From Falsiroseomonas oleicola (GTDB taxonomy: Bacteria > Pseudomonadota > Alphaproteobacteria > Acetobacterales > Acetobacteraceae), in contig NZ_JAERQM010000005.1 in NCBI RefSeq assembly GCF_019029495.1, positions 372,001-436,000 of the forward strand: a stretch of 64,000 nt of DNA, given 5' to 3'. Below are positions 59,944 through 64,000 of this stretch, one piece after another; the stretch's first letter is position 1, and each line of letters opens with the position of its first letter. The notes under the pieces were generated by a model. That model saw only the letters and a program-made list of their open reading frames with translations, made no database searches and had not been told where the DNA came from. The position numbers and the translations under genes are program-made.

Positions 59944-61410
59944 ATGGCGCTCCGCTGCGACCTCATCATCCGTGACGCGACCCTGATCGACGGTACTGGC
60001 GCGCCGCGCCGCATCGGTGACCTCGGCGTGAAGGGTGACCGCATCGCGGCCATCGGCGACCTGGGCGGCGCGACCGGGGATCGGGAGGTGATCGCCACGA
60101 GCAAGGCGCTCGCCCCCGGCTTCATCGATGCCCATACACATGACGACCGCGCGGTGCTCTGTGGCCCGCAATGCACCACCTGCAAGACCAGCCAGGGCGT
60201 CACCACCGTCGTCGTCGGCTGCTGCGGCGTCTCGCTCTCCCCGGCGCGGTTCAAGCGCACCCCGCCGCCGCCGCTCGACCTGATCGGCGCGGAGGGATGG
60301 TGGCGCTTCGGCGATTTCGGCGACTACGCCGAGGCGCTGCGCAGGCAGGGGTCGGAGGTCAACACCTACGCCCTGGCCGGCCACCAGACCATGCGGGTGG
60401 AGGCGATGGATGGCGACGTGTCCCGCCCTGCCAATGACCGCGAAATCCACCACATGCACCAGCGGCTGAAGCAGGCGCTGGCGGAAGGCGCCTCCGGCTT
60501 CTCCACCGGCCTTTACTACGACCCCAACAAGCATGCGACGACCGAGGAGGTCATCGCGGTGGCGGAGGCCCTGCGCACCACCGGCGGCCTCTATTCCACC
60601 CATATGCGCGACGAGGCCGATAAGGTCCTGGCCTCGATCGAGGAGACGATGAAGATCGGCAAGAAGGCCGGCGTCGGCGTGCAGATCAGCCACCACAAAT
60701 GCTCGCTGCCGGAGAATTTCGGCCGCTCCACCCAGACCCTGCCGCTGATCGCCGAATATGCGCGGACGCAGGAAGTGGCCTATGACGTCTATCCCTATCC
60801 GGCCGGCTCCACCGTGCTGATGCCGGACCGGCTGCGCGACGATGTGAAGGTGATGATCACCTGGTCTGTCCCGCACCCGGAAATGGCGGGCAAGTATCTG
60901 CATGAGATCGCGCGCGGCTGGAACAGCGACATCAAGGCCGCCGCCGAACGCCTGACCCCCGCCGGGCAGATCAGCTTCCAGATGGATGAGGAGGATGTGC
61001 GCCGCATCATGGCGCATCCGCTGTCGATGATCGGCAGCGACGGCATCCCGCACGACGCCCATCCGCATCCGCGCCTCTGGGGCACCTTTCCGCGCGTGCT
61101 GGGGCACTACGTGCGCGATGTCGGCCTGTTCTCGCTGGAGACGGCCGTCCACAAGATGACCGGCCGCTGCGCGGAGGCCTATGGCATCGTCGATCGCGGC
61201 GTACTGGTGGAAGGCGCCTATGCCGACCTCTGCCTGTTCGACCCGGCGACGGTGATCGACGCGGCGACCTTCGAAACACCGACCCTGCCGAGCCTCGGCA
61301 TCGAGGAGGTCTGGGCCAATGGCCGGCCCACCTTCCGTGCCGGCTATGGCGAGCAGGGTGGGGCCACCGGGGAAAAGCCGGGCCGGCTGGTGACACGCCA
61401 TCGCGCTTGA
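59944..61410 (+). CDS. N-acyl-D-amino-acid deacylase (D-aminoacylase family)
   Basis: A 488-residue amidohydrolase-superfamily enzyme. Metal-site motifs: DAHTHDD (first His pair), THMRDEAD, QISHHKCS (His) and IGSDGIPHD (Asp). CTTCKTSQGVTTVVVGCCG supplies the cysteine ligand typical of D-aminoacylases. It hydrolyses N-acyl or N-carbamoyl D-amino acids or related dipeptides. Downstream of the hydantoin operon it may process the D-forms that the L-type carbamoylase leaves (inference). The ATG at 59944 follows a purine-rich CCAAGA. Confidence 0.92.
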   Translation: MALRCDLIIRDATLIDGTGAPRRIGDLGVKGDRIAAIGDLGGATGDREVIATSKALAPGFIDAHTHDDRAVLCGPQCTTCKTSQGVTTVVVGCCGVSLSPARFKRTPPPPLDLIGAEGWWRFGDFGDYAEALRRQGSEVNTYALAGHQTMRVEAMDGDVSRPANDREIHHMHQRLKQALAEGASGFSTGLYYDPNKHATTEEVIAVAEALRTTGGLYSTHMRDEADKVLASIEETMKIGKKAGVGVQISHHKCSLPENFGRSTQTLPLIAEYARTQEVAYDVYPYPAGSTVLMPDRLRDDVKVMITWSVPHPEMAGKYLHEIARGWNSDIKAAAERLTPAGQISFQMDEEDVRRIMAHPLSMIGSDGIPHDAHPHPRLWGTFPRVLGHYVRDVGLFSLETAVHKMTGRCAEAYGIVDRGVLVEGAYADLCLFDPATVIDAATFETPTLPSLGIEEVWANGRPTFRAGYGEQGGATGEKPGRLVTRHRA

Positions 61411-61483
61411 ACCCGCTCCGCCGGAGCCGCCACCTCGGGCCCGCGCCTGGTACCAGCCAGCGCCGGCGCCGGCCAATGACGTC

Positions 61484-61897
61484 GTGCCGGCGGCTGCTGC
61501 GCCAGATCCGAAGCCCCGCACGGCGCGCAATGCGCTGATCGCGGGGGTGCTGCTGCTGGGCGCGCTGGCGCTCGGCACGCAGATCTTCAGCGGTGGCTTC
61601 ACCACCCGCCCGGGGATGGAGGTCTATGTGAAGGCCGGCCCCCGGGTCGGGGCGGAACGTCTGGCGCGGGACCTGCTGGCGGCGCATCCGCCGGGCAGCA
61701 ATCTCGGCCCCTTGCTGGTGCAGTTGCAGAGCTACGGCTTCGAATGCCGGCCGGTTCGGCAGGATGGCGTCGCCGAATCCTGCCGCTACCGCGCGCGCTG
61801 GGGCAGCACGCAGTTGCTGACCGCGGTGGTGGAGCTGGGGCATGATGACCTTGTGGTGCAGACCATCACCGCCCGCATGGCGCTCTCCGCCCCCTGA
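61484..61897 (+). CDS. Single-pass membrane protein of unknown function
   Basis: A 137-residue protein with GTG start. A Pro/Ala-rich cytoplasmic N-terminus is followed by one membrane segment (LIAGVLLLGALALGTQIF, ~18-35) and a ~100-residue extracytoplasmic domain with two cysteines (FECRPV, ESCRYR) that could form a disulfide. The reading frame stays open and proline-rich for ~30 codons upstream, so the true start may be earlier at a non-ATG codon. I do not recognise a family. Confidence 0.65.
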   Translation: MPAAAAPDPKPRTARNALIAGVLLLGALALGTQIFSGGFTTRPGMEVYVKAGPRVGAERLARDLLAAHPPGSNLGPLLVQLQSYGFECRPVRQDGVAESCRYRARWGSTQLLTAVVELGHDDLVVQTITARMALSAP

Positions 61898-61933
61898 GCT
61901 TCACAAGGTCAGCATAGCTGTCATTATAGGCGC

Positions 61934-62578
61934 ATGGATTGGTTGCCCCTCCTCGGTTTCGCCATCGCCTCCTCGGTCACACCGGGGCCGAATGTTCTGA
62001 TGGTCGCCGCGTCGGCCGCCGCGCATGGGCTGCGGCGGGTGCTGCCGCATATGCTGGGCGTCACCTTCGGCTTCGGCGGCATGATCCTGCTGGTCGGGCT
62101 GGGCCTCGCCGGGCCGCTGCTGGCCAGCCGCACGCTGCATGAGGTGCTGCGCTGGGCCGGCGCGCTCTGGCTGCTGTGGCTGGCCTGGAAGATCGCCACG
62201 GCGTCGCCGCCACGCGGCGCCTCAGCCTCGGCGCCGCCACGCGGCGCCTCAGCCTCGGCGCCGCCCAGCGGTGCTTCCGGCCCGGTGAAGCCACCGCTGG
62301 GCTTTGTCGGCGGCGCGCTGTTCCAGTGGGTGAACCCCAAGGCCTGGATGATCGCCGCGGCCGTGGTGCCGGCCTTCACCCGGCCGGGGGAGCCGATGCT
62401 GCCACAGGTCCTGGCGATCTCGCTGGTCTTCGTGGCGATCACCATGCCCTGCCTGCTGGTCTGGGCCGGCATCGGCGTGGGCACCGGCCGGCTGCTGCGC
62501 AAGCCCGCCCATCTGCGCGCCTTCAACATCGCCATGGCGCTGCTGCTGGTGGCCAGCCTGGTGCCGATGCTGCGGTAG
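61934..62578 (+). CDS. LysE/RhtB family amino-acid exporter
   Basis: A 214-residue inner-membrane protein with five or six hydrophobic segments. The family signature ASSVTPGPNVLMVAASAAAHG is at residues 12-32 and WVNPKAWMIA marks the second half. LysE/RhtB proteins export amino acids such as lysine, homoserine or threonine. The cytoplasmic loop between the third and fourth helices contains a 27-bp tandem duplication (PPRGASASA repeated). It may relieve excess amino acids produced by the surrounding amidohydrolases (inference). Confidence 0.9.
   Translation: MDWLPLLGFAIASSVTPGPNVLMVAASAAAHGLRRVLPHMLGVTFGFGGMILLVGLGLAGPLLASRTLHEVLRWAGALWLLWLAWKIATASPPRGASASAPPRGASASAPPSGASGPVKPPLGFVGGALFQWVNPKAWMIAAAVVPAFTRPGEPMLPQVLAISLVFVAITMPCLLVWAGIGVGTGRLLRKPAHLRAFNIAMALLLVASLVPMLR
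62206..62277 (+). repeat. 27-bp in-frame tandem repeat in the LysE-type gene
   Basis: Two identical 27-base units (62206-62232 and 62233-62259) encode PPRGASASA-type nonapeptides; a third partial, diverged copy follows to ~62277. The period is a multiple of three, so the frame is kept and unit number can vary by slippage. Confidence 0.85.
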
Positions 62579-62644
62579 ACCCGCACCGGTAGACTTTGGG
62601 CCTTTCGCGCCCTAATCCCGGTGGCCAGACCGGGGAGACATCCG

Positions 62645-63808
62645 ATGGACATCCAGCAGCCCACCGCCGATCCGCATGCCGAGATCCGCGAGGAAGTCCG
62701 GAAACTCTGCGCGCGTTTCCCGGGCGAATACTGGCGGGAGCTGGATGCGCGGCGTGGCTACCCCACCGAATTCGTCAATGCCCTGACCGAGAGCGGCTAC
62801 CTGGCCGCGCTGATCCCGGAGGAATTCGGCGGGGCCGGCCTGCCGCTGGCCGGTGCGGCGGCGATCCTGGAGGAGATCCAGGCCAGCGGCTGCAATGGTG
62901 CCGCCTGCCACGCGCAGATGTACATCATGGGCACCATCCTGCGGCATGGCAGCCCGGCCCAGAAGGCGCAGTACCTGCCCGCGATCGCCGAGGGCAAGCT
63001 GCGCCTTCAGGCCTTCGGCGTGACGGAGCCGACCAGCGGCACCGACACCACCGCGCTGCGCACCACGGCCCGTCGCGAAGGCGACAAGTACATCATCAAC
63101 GGCCAGAAGATCTGGACCAGCCGGGCGGAGCATTCCGACCTGATGCTGCTGCTGGCCCGCACCACCCCGCGCGACCAGGTGGCGAAGAAGACCGAGGGCC
63201 TGTCCACCTTCATCGTCGACATGCGGACGGCCAAGGGCCTCACCATCCGCCCGATCCGCACCATGATGAACCACAATTCCTGCGAGGTCTTCTTCGACAA
63301 CATGGAGGTGCCGGCGGAGAACCTGCTGGGTGTCGAGGGCAAGGGCTTCCGCTACATCCTGGACGGCATGAATGCCGAGCGCCTGCTGATCGCGGCGGAG
63401 TGCATCGGCGATGCCAAGTGGTTCATCGCCAAGGCCAGTGCCTATGCCAAGGAACGCGTTTTGTTCGGCCGCCCGATCGGCCAGAACCAGGGCGTGCAGT
63501 TCCCCATCGCCAAGGCCTATGCCCAGATGCGCGCGGCGGAGGCCATTGTCGAAAAGGGCCTGGCCAAATTCGCCGCCGGCCAGAACTGCGGCGAGGAGGC
63601 CAATATGGGCAAGATGCTCGCGGCGGAAGCGAGCTGGGCCGCCGGCGAGGCCTGCGTGAACACCCATGGCGGCTTCGGCTTCGCCGAGGAATACGACATC
63701 GAGCGCAAGTTCCGCGAGACGCGGCTGTACCAGGTGGCGCCGATCAGCACGAACCTGATTTTGTCGTATATTGGCGAGCATGTGCTGGGGATGCCGCGGA
63801 GCTATTGA
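62645..63808 (+). CDS. Acyl-CoA dehydrogenase
   Basis: A 387-residue FAD enzyme. Marks: IPEEFGGAGLPLA, FGVTEPTSGTDT (FAD contact), INGQKIWTSRAEHSD, EVFFDNMEVPAENLLG and RVLFGRPIGQNQGVQF. The MCAD catalytic Glu position near the C-terminus reads YQVAP here, but GMNAERLLIA (Glu245) places a Glu where isovaleryl- and long-chain enzymes carry theirs, so that is the likely base. It desaturates acyl-CoA and passes electrons to ETF. The start at 62645 follows GGGGAGA. Confidence 0.93.
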   Translation: MDIQQPTADPHAEIREEVRKLCARFPGEYWRELDARRGYPTEFVNALTESGYLAALIPEEFGGAGLPLAGAAAILEEIQASGCNGAACHAQMYIMGTILRHGSPAQKAQYLPAIAEGKLRLQAFGVTEPTSGTDTTALRTTARREGDKYIINGQKIWTSRAEHSDLMLLLARTTPRDQVAKKTEGLSTFIVDMRTAKGLTIRPIRTMMNHNSCEVFFDNMEVPAENLLGVEGKGFRYILDGMNAERLLIAAECIGDAKWFIAKASAYAKERVLFGRPIGQNQGVQFPIAKAYAQMRAAEAIVEKGLAKFAAGQNCGEEANMGKMLAAEASWAAGEACVNTHGGFGFAEEYDIERKFRETRLYQVAPISTNLILSYIGEHVLGMPRSY

Positions 63809-63834
63809 GCTCTGCAGGCCATTGAGAAGCACAG

Positions 63835-64000
63835 ATGGCAAATGGAAAGCGTCGATTTCGCATACGGGAAAATATCCCATCGTGGGCAGACCTTCGGGCG
63901 CTGGGCGAAATCCGCGCTATCAACAACATATCATATGCGTTACTCCTGATGGTTCCTGTTCTGGCAGCGGTTTGGCCAGTTGGACGCTCTCTACTCGCAG
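63835..64000 (+). CDS. Partial ORF, start of a probable membrane protein
   Basis: Open from ATG 63835 to the window edge (55 codons, no stop). A basic N-terminus (MANGKRRFRIRENIPSWADL) leads into a hydrophobic segment (SYALLLMVPVLAAVWPV). G+C is well below the rest of the window. GAGAAG lies nearby as a possible ribosome-binding site. No family can be assigned from this fragment. Confidence 0.5.
   Translation, partial: MANGKRRFRIRENIPSWADLRALGEIRAINNISYALLLMVPVLAAVWPVGRSLLA

Overview
The window is a 64 kb stretch of very GC-rich bacterial chromosome (by eye about 70% G+C). It is densely coded on both strands, and almost no gap exceeds 250 bases. Gene content and style point to an alphaproteobacterium, most likely Acetobacteraceae of the Roseomonas type. 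The signs are many Bug/TctC periplasmic receptors, CoA-transferase and hydantoinase catabolic genes, frequent GTG/TTG starts, ATGA/GTGA overlaps, and an rpmI-rplT-pheS-pheT block. This placement is inference; there is no rRNA gene to confirm it. No tRNA, rRNA, CRISPR array, transposase or phage gene was seen.

Layout. 1-8.7 kb: a truncated GAF sensor and an MFS exporter, then a leftward operon for carboxylate uptake (TctC receptor, fused TctA-TctB permease, PrpF/GalD isomerase, Ldh_2 dehydrogenase), with a second TctC divergent. 8.7-8.9 kb: a mirror-symmetric palindromic element. 8.9-14.1 kb: OxyR with both redox cysteines, a divergent CoA-transferase, a DEAD-box helicase and another TctC. 14.2-20 kb: an AhpD-like protein, a fold-IV aminotransferase resembling (R)-selective amine transaminases, and a complete polyamine-type ABC importer. 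20-25.3 kb: a dipeptide-type ABC importer whose second permease is fused to its first ATPase. 25.3-33.2 kb: creatininase-like amidohydrolase, D-2-hydroxyacid dehydrogenase, gamma-glutamyltransferase, idonate-type dehydrogenase, an orphan peptide-binding protein, an adenosine-deaminase-like enzyme and a small membrane protein. 33.3-38.4 kb: a TctC, lepA, another TctC, a RidA protein and a PIN/AbrB toxin-antitoxin pair. 38.4-42.8 kb: pheT, pheS, rplT, rpmI (leftward), with an intrinsic terminator between rplT and pheS.

42.8-51 kb: glutaminase; an iron block (FbpA receptor behind two iron-box-like repeats, Bfd ferredoxin, bacterioferritin); a double-glycine-leader protein; an AraC regulator; a TSUP permease; and an operon with the two-domain ferric permease FbpB, a flavin reductase and two unknown proteins. 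No FbpC ATPase lies in the window. 51-64 kb: a hydroxyacid dehydrogenase, then a rightward hydantoin/carbamoyl operon (SDR, N-carbamoyl amidohydrolase, HyuA, a lower-GC orphan, HyuB), a serine hydrolase, a D-aminoacylase, a LysE exporter, an acyl-CoA dehydrogenase and the start of an AT-richer membrane ORF.

Taken together the region looks like a scavenging locus: importers for carboxylates, polyamines and peptides sit beside enzymes that open amide, hydantoin and gamma-glutamyl bonds, with housekeeping translation genes and an iron storage/uptake block interspersed.
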